Below are positions 17,475-24,563 of a stretch of 40,840 nucleotides of DNA, piece after piece; the first letter of the stretch is position 1, and the number at the start of each line of letters is the position of its first letter. The stretch is from an uncultured Collinsella sp. (lineage in GTDB: Bacteria > Actinomycetota > Coriobacteriia > Coriobacteriales > Coriobacteriaceae), in the NCBI GenBank assembly GCA_902493535.1, contig CABUQG010000015.1, positions 1-40,840 on the forward strand, in the 5' to 3' direction. The notes below the pieces were generated by a model. The model searched no databases and had not been told where the DNA came from. It worked only from the letters and a program-made list of their open reading frames with translations. The position numbers and the translations under genes were made by a program.

Positions 17475-17610
17475 TCTCGATTTGTAACAGGTAGACGGTC
17501 AAAAGCGGGCTACGTGTTACAGATTTAGATTCTTCGGAAAGAGCAATCCTGTTCGTCTCAATCTGTAACAGCTAGGACCCAAAAACTCGGCTAGATGTTA
17601 CAGATTGAGA
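17475..17610 (+). repeat. Hairpin array D: two 55-bp inverted repeats
   Basis: Units are at 17475-17529 and 17556-17610, separated by 26 bp. Unit 1 is the most diverged copy of the family (TCTCGATTTG and GATTTAGA); unit 2 is close to consensus. The array separates the convergent LacI-C and lacG-D genes. Confidence 0.9.
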
Positions 17611-17631
17611 CAAACGGACCCCGAACCGCCC

Positions 17632-17675
17632 AAAAAGGCCGGGGGCGGCGCGCCGTGTGACGTGCCGCCCCCGGC
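17632..17675 (-). terminator. Terminator of module D lacG
   Basis: GCCGGGGGCGGC pairs with GCCGCCCCCGGC, a 12-bp very GC-rich stem, followed on the minus strand by CTTTTTGG. Confidence 0.85.
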
Positions 17676-17720
17676 TGAGAAATGGGGACAGGTTATGTGG
17701 GCAGGCGACCCCGCCAGCCG

Positions 17721-19160
17721 CTAGTCCAGACGACGGGTCTGCGCCACGTGCTTATACCAGTATGCGCTTGCCTTGGGCGTGCGCTTCTGGGTTTCAAAGT
17801 CAACGTAGAAGAAGCCATAGCGCTTGTTGTAGCCATTGGTCCAGGAAAACTGATCCTGCAGGCTCCACAGGAAGTAGCCGCCCACGTTGACGCCCACCTC
17901 CATGGCCTTGAGCAACCAGCGCAGGTGCTGCTCGATGTAGTCGATGCGCGGCTGATCGTCCACAAAACCGTCCTTGTAGGGGTCCTTGTAGCCCATGCCG
18001 TTCTCGGTGATGAAGATCTGCTTGTAGTTGGGGTAGCGCTGCTTAATGTAGACGAGCAGATCGAACAGGCCCTCGGGATAGATGATCCAGTCCCAGTCGG
18101 TGGTGGGGACGCCGGGCTTGTTCACATGCTCGCCAATGCCCTTAACGCGCCAGCGGCCAGTGCCCTTCTCGCCCGTACCGTTGTGGTGCAGGTCGTTCTC
18201 GCCATCGTAGGCCTTCAAGAAGCGGCACTGGTAGTTGTTAACGCCCAGGTAGTCGTTGTAGAGCGCGGCCTCGCGCATGATTTCCAGATCCTCGTCTAGG
18301 ATCTCGATGGTGCCGCCCGAGACGGCAGCCAAGCGGTTGGCGCACTCGAGGGTGTCGGGCGCGTAGTCGCCGCGGAAGGTGGCGTCGAGCAAGAACTGGT
18401 TCTGCAGCACGTGCTCGTTGTTGGCGGCTTTGATGTCGGCGGGGTCGTTCTCGTTGAGCGGATACTTAAACTCCAGCGACTGGATGACGCCGATCTTGCC
18501 CTTAAAGCCGCCGTTGTGGAAGGCCAGCACGGCCTTGGCGTGGGCGAGCATCATGTTGTGCTCGCACTGGAAAGCCTCGGCCAGATGCGCCTTGACGCCA
18601 CCGGGGAAGGTGCCCTCGATGTAGGTGTTGGAGGCGTCGGCCCAGATCTCGTTAAAGGTGAACCAGTAGGTCACCTGGTCGGCGTACTCCTTAAAGCAGA
18701 AGGTGGCAAAGTCCACAAAGGCGTCGATGGTCTCGCGGTTGAGGAAGTCGCCCTTCTCAAAGAGGGGCAGCGGCGTATCGAAGTGATGCAGCGTGACAAA
18801 CGGCTCAACGTGGTGCTTGTGGCACTCGGCGAAGAGGTCGTGGTAGAACTGGACACCCTCGGGGTTGATTTCGCCGGTACCGTTGGGGAAGATGCGGCTC
18901 CAGGCGATGGAGAGGCGGATGCCGTTGATACCGAACTCCTCGCACAGCTCCAAGTCGACGGGGTACTGGTTGTAGAAGTCCGAAGCGGGATCGGGGGAAA
19001 AGCGCCCCTGGGCCTCCAAGAAGTCGTCCCAGGCGACTTTGCCCTTACCGTGGGTGCGGGTCTCGCCCTCTACCTGGTAAGCAGCAGTGGCGCCGCCAAA
19101 GACAAAGCCCTCGGGAAACTGCGCAGGCGGGTTGGTGACGCTAGCGGGGTTAACGGACAT
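17721..19160 (-). CDS. lacG: 6-phospho-beta-galactosidase (GH1), module D
   Basis: This 479-residue GH1 enzyme is the closest of the three to classical LacG, sharing stretches such as SIAWSRIFPNGTGEINPEG, AECHKHHVEPFVTLHHFDTP and TDWDWIIYPEGL. The acid/base is Glu171 (TFNEI) and the nucleophile Glu386 (ITENG). SWTNGYNKRYG provides Ser439, Lys446 and Tyr448 for phosphate and Trp440 for galactose specificity. It lies 66 bases behind lacE. The product galactose-6-phosphate would enter LacAB at 24564-25580. Confidence 0.92.
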   Translation of the reverse strand: MSVNPASVTNPPAQFPEGFVFGGATAAYQVEGETRTHGKGKVAWDDFLEAQGRFSPDPASDFYNQYPVDLELCEEFGINGIRLSIAWSRIFPNGTGEINPEGVQFYHDLFAECHKHHVEPFVTLHHFDTPLPLFEKGDFLNRETIDAFVDFATFCFKEYADQVTYWFTFNEIWADASNTYIEGTFPGGVKAHLAEAFQCEHNMMLAHAKAVLAFHNGGFKGKIGVIQSLEFKYPLNENDPADIKAANNEHVLQNQFLLDATFRGDYAPDTLECANRLAAVSGGTIEILDEDLEIMREAALYNDYLGVNNYQCRFLKAYDGENDLHHNGTGEKGTGRWRVKGIGEHVNKPGVPTTDWDWIIYPEGLFDLLVYIKQRYPNYKQIFITENGMGYKDPYKDGFVDDQPRIDYIEQHLRWLLKAMEVGVNVGGYFLWSLQDQFSWTNGYNKRYGFFYVDFETQKRTPKASAYWYKHVAQTRRLD

Positions 19161-19184
19161 GATGATCCAATCGTTTAAATCGAA

Positions 19185-19215
19185 GGACCAGCCGGTCTTG
19201 GATGGTCGGCTGGCC
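19185..19215. other. Intercistronic hairpin between lacE-D and lacG-D
   Basis: CCAGCCG and CGGCTGG, extended by flanking GG and CC, form a stem in the 66-base gap. It is equivalent in position to the hairpins of modules B and C. Confidence 0.55.
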
Positions 19216-19226
19216 CTGAGCGTTAC

Positions 19227-20993
19227 TTACTTCGAAAGCTGCTCGGAGACGAAGGCGAGAGACTTATCGCCGTTCTGGGAGAGCTCGATGTACTGCTTAC
19301 CGCGACAGGCGACGCACTTGTTGCCCACGCGCTCGCAGTCCTTCTGCAGGTCGGCCAAGTAGCTGGCAGCCTGCGGGGCCAGGACGACCAGGTCAAAGTC
19401 GGGGAGCATGTCGACGTGGTTACCATATGCCTCGGCAGCGGTCTCAAGATTGATGCCGCGCTCCTTGGCGGCCTTGGCCAGCGCGTTGGCGAGCAGGCCC
19501 GAGGTTCCGCCACCCTGGCAGAGCACGAGTACGCGCTTGCCGTTGAGGTCGCTGGCGGCCGTAGCCTCGGTGGCGACAGCGGCGGGGGCGTCGGCCTTCA
19601 CGGCCTCGGCAGCAGCGCCGGCGGCAACGCTCTTGGCGTCAGCCTTGCCCTGGAAGGCATCGCTGAGCTTGGCGGCCTTCTCGGCGTTCTTGGCGGCGAG
19701 CTCCTCTTGGGAAATCTCGGCCTCCTCGGCGCACTTCTGGGCGTCGTAGGCACGGAAGAACGGGTAGTACAGAACGAAGTCGACGACCAGGATAAGGGCG
19801 AGCATCACAAAGGCGAGCGGCTGGAAGCCCAGGCCCATGATGGTGCCGATGGGGCCGGGGACAGTCCAGGGCAGGGTGTACATAAAGCCGTTCATGCCCA
19901 AGAAGTCGATAAAGATCTTGAGGATCCAGATGTTGGCGATCGGGGCAAAGACAAACGGGACAAAGAAGACGGGGTTGAGCACGATGGGCGCGGCGAACAG
20001 CAGCGGCTCGTTGACGGCAAAGCACACGGGGACGATAGCTGCCTTACCGACGGCGCGCATCTCCTGAGACTTGGCCAGGAAGCAGAACATAAAGACCAGG
20101 ACGAGCGTGGCGCCGGTGCCGCCCATGCAGACGACGAAGTACTGGGCACCCTGGGTCAGGACAGCGGAAGCGTGCTGGCCAGCCTGGAACGCAGCCAGGT
20201 TGTCGGTCATGTTGGCAACGAGGGCGGCGGCGATGGCGGGCTCGACGATCGAGGGGCCGTGGACGCCCACGAACCAGAACAGGCTCATGGCGCCGTAGAT
20301 CACAGCGAGGCCGATGTAGCCATCGGCAGCGGTGAACAGGGGCTGGAACACCTGGATGACGCCCTGGGCAAAGCAGAAGCCAAAAGCAGCGCGGAAGACG
20401 ATGTCAAAGACCCAAAAGACGGTGATGCAGACGGAGAAGGGGATGATGTCCTTAAAGGTCTGCGAGATGTTGGGCGGGACCTGCTCGGGCATCTTGACGG
20501 TGATGTTGCGCTTAATGAAGAACTTGTAGATGATGCCGGTCACAAACGCAGCGATGAAAGCGGTCAGCAGGCCCTTGGAACCAAGGTAGGTGGTGTTGAA
20601 GCCGCTGGCGGCGTCCGTGGCGATGGTGTCGCTCGAAAGGAGCAAGAAGCCGATGATGGCCGCGCACATGCACGAGATGAAGTTGATCTGGTTGTTCTTG
20701 GGCAGATCGCGGTTCTGAGCGTCGGCGAAGTGCTTGGCCGTGGTGGCGGCGCAGGCGATGGCCAGGATGCCCATGGAGTAGTTGTAGCACTTCCACAGGG
20801 CGTTGTTGATGTCATCGGGCCAGTAGAAACCCCAGATGTTGGGGACCGAGGCTACCAGGCAGAAGATGGACGAGAAGATGATGATGGGGATGACGGAGAT
20901 AAAGCCGTCGCGGATCGCCTTGAGGTACTTGTTGCGGGCGATCGCGTTGAAAAAGGGCTGGCCCTTTTCGATGATGGCGATGAGTTGCTCCAT
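19227..20993 (-). CDS. lacE: PTS lactose-specific EIIBC
   Basis: This 588-residue permease resembles LacE of Gram-positive lactose operons more than the other three EIIBC proteins do: it opens MEQLIAIIEKGQPFFNAIARN, then has NNQINFISCMCAAIIGFLLL, VPPNISQTFKDIIPFSV and WFVGVHGPSIVEPAIAA. The C-terminal EIIB has VLCQGGGTSGLLANAL with phosphocysteine Cys492. It should import lactose as lactose-6-phosphate together with LacF. It is the first gene of the lacE-lacG operon and faces LacI-D across three related operators. Confidence 0.92.
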   Translation of the reverse strand: MEQLIAIIEKGQPFFNAIARNKYLKAIRDGFISVIPIIIFSSIFCLVASVPNIWGFYWPDDINNALWKCYNYSMGILAIACAATTAKHFADAQNRDLPKNNQINFISCMCAAIIGFLLLSSDTIATDAASGFNTTYLGSKGLLTAFIAAFVTGIIYKFFIKRNITVKMPEQVPPNISQTFKDIIPFSVCITVFWVFDIVFRAAFGFCFAQGVIQVFQPLFTAADGYIGLAVIYGAMSLFWFVGVHGPSIVEPAIAAALVANMTDNLAAFQAGQHASAVLTQGAQYFVVCMGGTGATLVLVFMFCFLAKSQEMRAVGKAAIVPVCFAVNEPLLFAAPIVLNPVFFVPFVFAPIANIWILKIFIDFLGMNGFMYTLPWTVPGPIGTIMGLGFQPLAFVMLALILVVDFVLYYPFFRAYDAQKCAEEAEISQEELAAKNAEKAAKLSDAFQGKADAKSVAAGAAAEAVKADAPAAVATEATAASDLNGKRVLVLCQGGGTSGLLANALAKAAKERGINLETAAEAYGNHVDMLPDFDLVVLAPQAASYLADLQKDCERVGNKCVACRGKQYIELSQNGDKSLAFVSEQLSK

Positions 20994-21052
20994 GCAATGC
21001 TCCTAAGAGTCGGTGGGTTAGCAACGATGGTAGCTTTTGACGTTCGGTTGCC

Positions 21053-21336
21053 AAAATGTTGACGTTGCCATTTTGTGACACAAAAAAAGACGCGAACCGG
21101 TGGTTCCTGTGCCTGCGAACCGTCGATTCCTTACGCGTAAACGTTTGAGCCGCCCGGTGGCTCTGTGTTTGCACAATGGCAACGTTAACATTTGGGCGAT
21201 AAAAGCCGTTCGGGGAAGCAAAAATGTCGGTGAACGGTAGGTTTTGGGTGGTGAGCGTATGGTGGGGGAGGCGTTAGATATACTTGAAGACGTTTCATTT
21301 GACTGCGTAGGGTGCCACCAATGGCATCGTTGACAT
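21053..21336. promoter_or_regulatory. LacI operators of module D
   Basis: Three related sites share an ATGTTgACGTTGCCAT-like core with a central CG: 21053-21074 (near the lacE start), 21175-21192 (AATGGCAACGTTAACATT, mid-region) and 21320-21336 (AATGGCATCGTTGACAT, 14 bases before the LacI-D start). Sites flanking both genes fit mutual and self repression. TCGGTGAACGGT at 21227-21238 is the shared motif, and TATACT at 21279-21284 is a possible -10 for LacI-D. Confidence 0.75.
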
Positions 21337-21350
21337 AGAAAGATCGACCT

Positions 21351-22355
21351 ATGGCCGCTGTTAAAAAATCGGTATCCGTCAAAGACGTGGCGCGCCTCGC
21401 GGGCGTCTCGGAGCAGACGGTCTCGCGCACCGTGCACGATTCGCCCAGTGTGCGCCCCGAGACCAAGGAACGCGTGCGTGCCGCCATGCGCGAGCTGGGG
21501 TATCGCCCCAATTTTGCCGGTCGATCGCTGCGCCGTGGCAAGTTTAAGACCGTTGGCGTCGCCATGTTCAACATTACCGGTACCGGCAACCTCGACCGTA
21601 TGGAGGGCTTTGCCGCCGCGGCCGACAAACATGGCTATGCCATCACCCTCACTAAAGTAGATGGGCATCCGTATACCCTCGAGAGCGCATCGTCGCGCAT
21701 GAGCGCGCTGCCGGTAGACGGCATGGTCGTGATCATGAATCGCATGCCGGCGGACTTTGGCACCTTCGAGCCGCTGCCCGGCATGCAGACGGTGCTCGTT
21801 ACGATGCTGGAGCATCCGCTCTGTTCAACGGTCGATAACGACCAGTTCGATTGCTCGCGCCAGGTGGTCGAGTACTTGCTGGGGCGGGGGCACAAAACCG
21901 TGCACTTTATCTCGTGTCCCGAGCGCTCGCTTTCGGGCATGCGGCGCGAGGAAGGCTGGCGCGAGACATTGCGCGCGCATGGAATTGAGCCGCCGCGACT
22001 CGTCCGTGGGGATTGGACGGCACAGAGCGGATATGCTGCCGGTCAGGCTCTGGCGGAAGATCCGACCTGTACGGCCATTTATGCTTCCAACGATGCCATG
22101 GCATACGGCTGCATTCGCGGGCTCGAGTCGTGCGGAAGGCGTGTGCCCGAGGACGTGAGCGTGGTGGGTGTTGATGACAGCCTGGGCGATATCGTGCCCG
22201 ACCGTCGCCTGACCACGGTGCGCTTTGACAACAAGCGCGTCGGCATGTGGGCGGTCGACAAGATTGCCGGCGCCGATGGGGGTGCGTCTGGCGTGGAGCA
22301 CATGCTGATCCCCGGTGTGCTTGTAGAGGGCGATACGGTGCGCGATTTGCGTTAG
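21351..22355 (+). CDS. LacI-family repressor, module D
   Basis: This 334-residue repressor has the helix-turn-helix SVKDVARLAGVSEQTVSRTVHDSPSVRPETKERV, the hinge AGRSLRRGKF, and a sugar-binding core with PEDVSVVGVDDSLGDIVPDRRLTTVRFD. It starts at ATG 21351, with one operator almost touching the start. It diverges from lacEG and is followed 214 bases later by lacF in the same direction. Unlike LacI-B and LacI-C it has no hairpin array behind it. Its likely inducer is lactose or a lactose-derived phosphate; this is an inference. Confidence 0.9.
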   Translation: MAAVKKSVSVKDVARLAGVSEQTVSRTVHDSPSVRPETKERVRAAMRELGYRPNFAGRSLRRGKFKTVGVAMFNITGTGNLDRMEGFAAAADKHGYAITLTKVDGHPYTLESASSRMSALPVDGMVVIMNRMPADFGTFEPLPGMQTVLVTMLEHPLCSTVDNDQFDCSRQVVEYLLGRGHKTVHFISCPERSLSGMRREEGWRETLRAHGIEPPRLVRGDWTAQSGYAAGQALAEDPTCTAIYASNDAMAYGCIRGLESCGRRVPEDVSVVGVDDSLGDIVPDRRLTTVRFDNKRVGMWAVDKIAGADGGASGVEHMLIPGVLVEGDTVRDLR

Positions 22356-22415
22356 GGTGCGGCCCTGTTTGGGTTGCCGCTAATTGTGTTCGATATTGTT
22401 CAGATTGGTTTAAAA

Positions 22416-22445
22416 ACCGTTCACGGGCGAAAAGTGACCGTTCAT
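22416..22445. promoter_or_regulatory. Two reversed TGAACGGT motifs before lacF
   Basis: ACCGTTCAC (from 22416) and ACCGTTCAT (22437-22445) are two reverse-orientation copies of the shared motif, about 21 bases or two helical turns apart, some 130-150 bases before lacF. I see no strong LacI-type palindrome in this gap. Confidence 0.45.
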
Positions 22446-22569
22446 AGTTCGAAATTACGTTTTGAGCTGTTCTTTTTTGTTTGAATGTTATTGTTTCTGT
22501 CATACACAACGCAGCGCGTATGCCCGGACGCGATGCTCTCCATTGGTTCATATGTGAAAGGAACGCAAC

Positions 22570-22908
22570 ATGGCAACCAAAGAAGAAATCTCGATGGTTG
22601 GATTCGAGATTGTCGCATACGCAGGTGACGCCCAGACCGATCTGCTTGCAGCGCTCGATGCTGCTCGCGAGGGTGACTTTGAGAAGGCCGAGCAGCTGCA
22701 CAAGGATGCCAGCGATGCGCTCATCGGTGCCCACGACACGCAGACCAAGCTGCTTTCGCAGGAGGCCGGCGGTGGCGAGATGGAGATGACCTTCATCATG
22801 GCTCACGCTCAGGACACTCTCATGACCACTATGATTCTGGAGAAGCAGACACGCTTTACCATCGATGCCTACAAGCGCATCGCCGAGCTCGAGGCCAAGC
22901 TCGCCTAA
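22570..22908 (+). CDS. lacF: PTS lactose-family EIIA
   Basis: This 112-residue all-helical protein passes phosphate from HPr to the EIIB domains. The phosphohistidine is His79 in FIMAHAQDTLMTTM, with Asp82 placed as the metal-binding aspartate of trimeric LacF. Length matches the family. A GAAAGGA site precedes ATG 22570. It stands alone between LacI-D and a strong terminator, and it is the only EIIA in the window, so one protein probably serves all four EIIBC permeases. HPr and enzyme I genes are not present here. Confidence 0.93.
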   Translation: MATKEEISMVGFEIVAYAGDAQTDLLAALDAAREGDFEKAEQLHKDASDALIGAHDTQTKLLSQEAGGGEMEMTFIMAHAQDTLMTTMILEKQTRFTIDAYKRIAELEAKLA

Positions 22909-22938
22909 CGAGCCCTCACAACCAAATCCCCTTCCAAA

Positions 22939-23019
22939 AGCCCTGCCGCTATGAACTGCCTCCCATTTCTTGGACATGAGAAATGGGAGGCAGTTCACTA
23001 CCCGCGGCAGGGCTTTTTC
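22939..23019 (+). terminator. Long two-tier terminator after lacF
   Basis: The outer stem AGCCCTGCCGC with GCGGCAGGGCT is followed by TTTTCT. Inside it is a second perfect stem, GAACTGCCTCCCATTTC with GAAATGGGAGGCAGTTC, loop about 10 bases. The nested form suggests an inverted-repeat element inserted into a normal terminator. Confidence 0.8.
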
Positions 23020-23022
23020 TGT

Positions 23023-23140
23023 CCTCCTCCAAGTTGCGGTGAAATGGGGACTGAATAGGGGCCGACGGGCGCAAAACAATCCCTATTCCACCGCAACTCA
23101 TCCCGAGACAGTCATTGGGGACGTTCTTAAACGACTAGTC
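23023..23140. repeat. Spacer with inverted repeats and a GGGGACGTTC element
   Basis: AGTTGCGGTG with CACCGCAACT and GAATAGGG with CCCTATTC form nested arms around 23032-23098. At 23111-23140 is a 30-bp stretch (GTCATTGGGGACGTTCTTAA and so on) that matches 40662-40691 at 29 of 30 positions. It includes a perfect palindrome, AACGACTAGTCGTT, at 23129-23144 approximately. No gene is apparent. Confidence 0.55.
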
Positions 23141-23242
23141 GTTGGGGGCAGTCTTGGAGCTTCTGCACGCCCTTCCGTTCGGTTTTTCGATGGGTGGGTA
23201 TACTTCCATCCGCAATGCAGGCCGGAATGAGGAGGTGTCCAA

Positions 23243-24256
23243 ATGCCGGACAACGGATTGATTCAAAAGACAGATGCGCACGAGATGGCTCATGGGCGTC
23301 CTGTCCAGATAACCGAGCATACGACGGTAACCGAGCTGCAGCCCAGCCTGTCCGATGTCGTGTGCGCAAACAAAAAGCTGCAGATTGGCTTTATCGTTGC
23401 GCTCGTGGTACTGGCGCTGTTGTCGGGCTTTGTAGCTCGTCCGCATTTTGCCGATACCAAGACTTGGGACTCCACCATCGAGGTCATCGATCAAAAGAAG
23501 GGCAATGTTTTGGCGCTCACAACCTCGTGCGTCGCCCTATCTGCGGGTATCACTGCGCTGCCGGGCGATACGGGAACGCCAGTTGCCGAGCAGCTCGCGC
23601 AGCTTTCGGGAAACTTGGGTATCGTGCTTGCCGTGCTCTACCTCGAAAAATATCTGCTGACCATTTTATGGTCGGTCGGGCTGGGCATCCTGATTCCGTT
23701 CTCGCTCGTACTCTTCGCGGTGTCGCTTGGCATTCACGGACGCTGGAGCACGAGCGCGGTCATTCGCCGCGTGGCAACGCGTGTGCTGGTGGTCGCCATA
23801 ATTGGCATGGCGTTGGTGCCTGCAAGCGTTTGGGTGTCGCAGAAGGTCGACGAAACGTATCACGTTAGCATCGAGGCGGCCGAGCAAAAGGCGGCCGACG
23901 CTGCGAGTGCGGCAAATAGCGATAGCTCCAAAGCAAGCAAGAAAAATACTGGGTCCACAGAGTCCAAGAACGTGCTTGAGCAGCTTGCCGACGGCGCCTC
24001 GGGTCTCGTCACGTCGGTGACCAGCGGCGCCAAGCAGATGACCGATGAAATTGTGCAGCAGGTGACCGACCTTATCGAAGGCGTCATCGTGATGATCGTG
24101 ACCTCGTGCGTGATTCCATTGCTGGTGCTCGCGGCGTTTTTGTGGCTGGGGCACACCCTGCTGGGGATTGATATCTCCGGTCCCGCGAACTATTTGACGG
24201 GCCGCTTCCTGAGTGCTCCGTCCAAGCATACCAAGAAGGGCGGGCAGTCCGAGTAA
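23243..24256 (+). CDS. Membrane protein of unknown function
   Basis: I do not recognise this 337-residue protein. After a polar N-terminus of about 45 residues there is a membrane segment (about 47-65, GFIVALVVLALLSGFVA), a semi-hydrophobic stretch (88-107), two strong segments (about 139-162 and 176-197), then a polar, alanine- and serine-rich region (about 205-275) with likely helical content, and a last membrane segment (about 279-306). The tail is basic. The ATG at 23243 follows a strong GAGGAGG. It sits between lacF and lacA in the same direction but has a terminator on each side, so it is probably its own transcription unit. A link to sugar use is not shown. Confidence 0.75.
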   Translation: MPDNGLIQKTDAHEMAHGRPVQITEHTTVTELQPSLSDVVCANKKLQIGFIVALVVLALLSGFVARPHFADTKTWDSTIEVIDQKKGNVLALTTSCVALSAGITALPGDTGTPVAEQLAQLSGNLGIVLAVLYLEKYLLTILWSVGLGILIPFSLVLFAVSLGIHGRWSTSAVIRRVATRVLVVAIIGMALVPASVWVSQKVDETYHVSIEAAEQKAADAASAANSDSSKASKKNTGSTESKNVLEQLADGASGLVTSVTSGAKQMTDEIVQQVTDLIEGVIVMIVTSCVIPLLVLAAFLWLGHTLLGIDISGPANYLTGRFLSAPSKHTKKGGQSE

Positions 24257-24290
24257 CTAAAACAGCTGTATATACCGGGGCATACTGCCG

Positions 24291-24326
24291 AAGGGCGGCC
24301 GAGACACGTTCTCGGCCGCCCTTTTG
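24291..24326 (+). terminator. Terminator after the membrane protein
   Basis: AGGGCGGCCGAGA pairs with TCTCGGCCGCCCT around a short loop and is followed by TTTGTTTG. Confidence 0.85.
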
Positions 24327-24380
24327 TTTGTTGAATACGCGGTCGCTACGTCCGCGCCGGGTCCAGACGGTCGGCAATCA

Positions 24381-24469
24381 TTCGTGAACGGTATTTGTTC
24401 AAAAAAGAACAAAGATAAACAAATAATTCTTGCAGTTGATGTTCGAATGTGTTCAAATAAACATGAACA
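24381..24469 (+). promoter_or_regulatory. Control region of the lacAB genes
   Basis: TTCGTGAACGGTAT (24381-24394) carries the shared motif. It touches TTTGTTC-AAAAAA-GAACAAA (24394-24413), a 20-bp symmetric site, and TGTTCA-N8-TGAACA (24450-24469) is a second one. A weak promoter, TTGCAG (24430-24435), 17 bases, TCAAAT (24453-24458), overlaps the second site. This arrangement fits repression by a DeoR- or LacI-type protein. Confidence 0.5.
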
Positions 24470-24563
24470 GTGAAGAACCGCACATTCAGATGCCCGGACC
24501 TGAACGCGATTCAACACTTCCAAACAGAAACTACGCACCTGCGTATCTCTCAAGGAGGATGTC

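Noticed and set aside
7806..19160. Annotation of the three GH1 enzymes as 6-phospho-beta-glucosidases
   Set aside because: All three have tryptophan in the SW(T/A)NGYNKRYG segment and overall LacG-like sequence, which favours 6-phospho-beta-galactosidase.
19416..21062. Long plus-strand frame opposite lacE
   Set aside because: It is antisense to lacE; the same high-GC shadow effect as in the other modules.
22356..22569. LacI-type operator in front of lacF
   Set aside because: I looked for the module D core and found no convincing copy; only the shared TGAACGGT motif is present.
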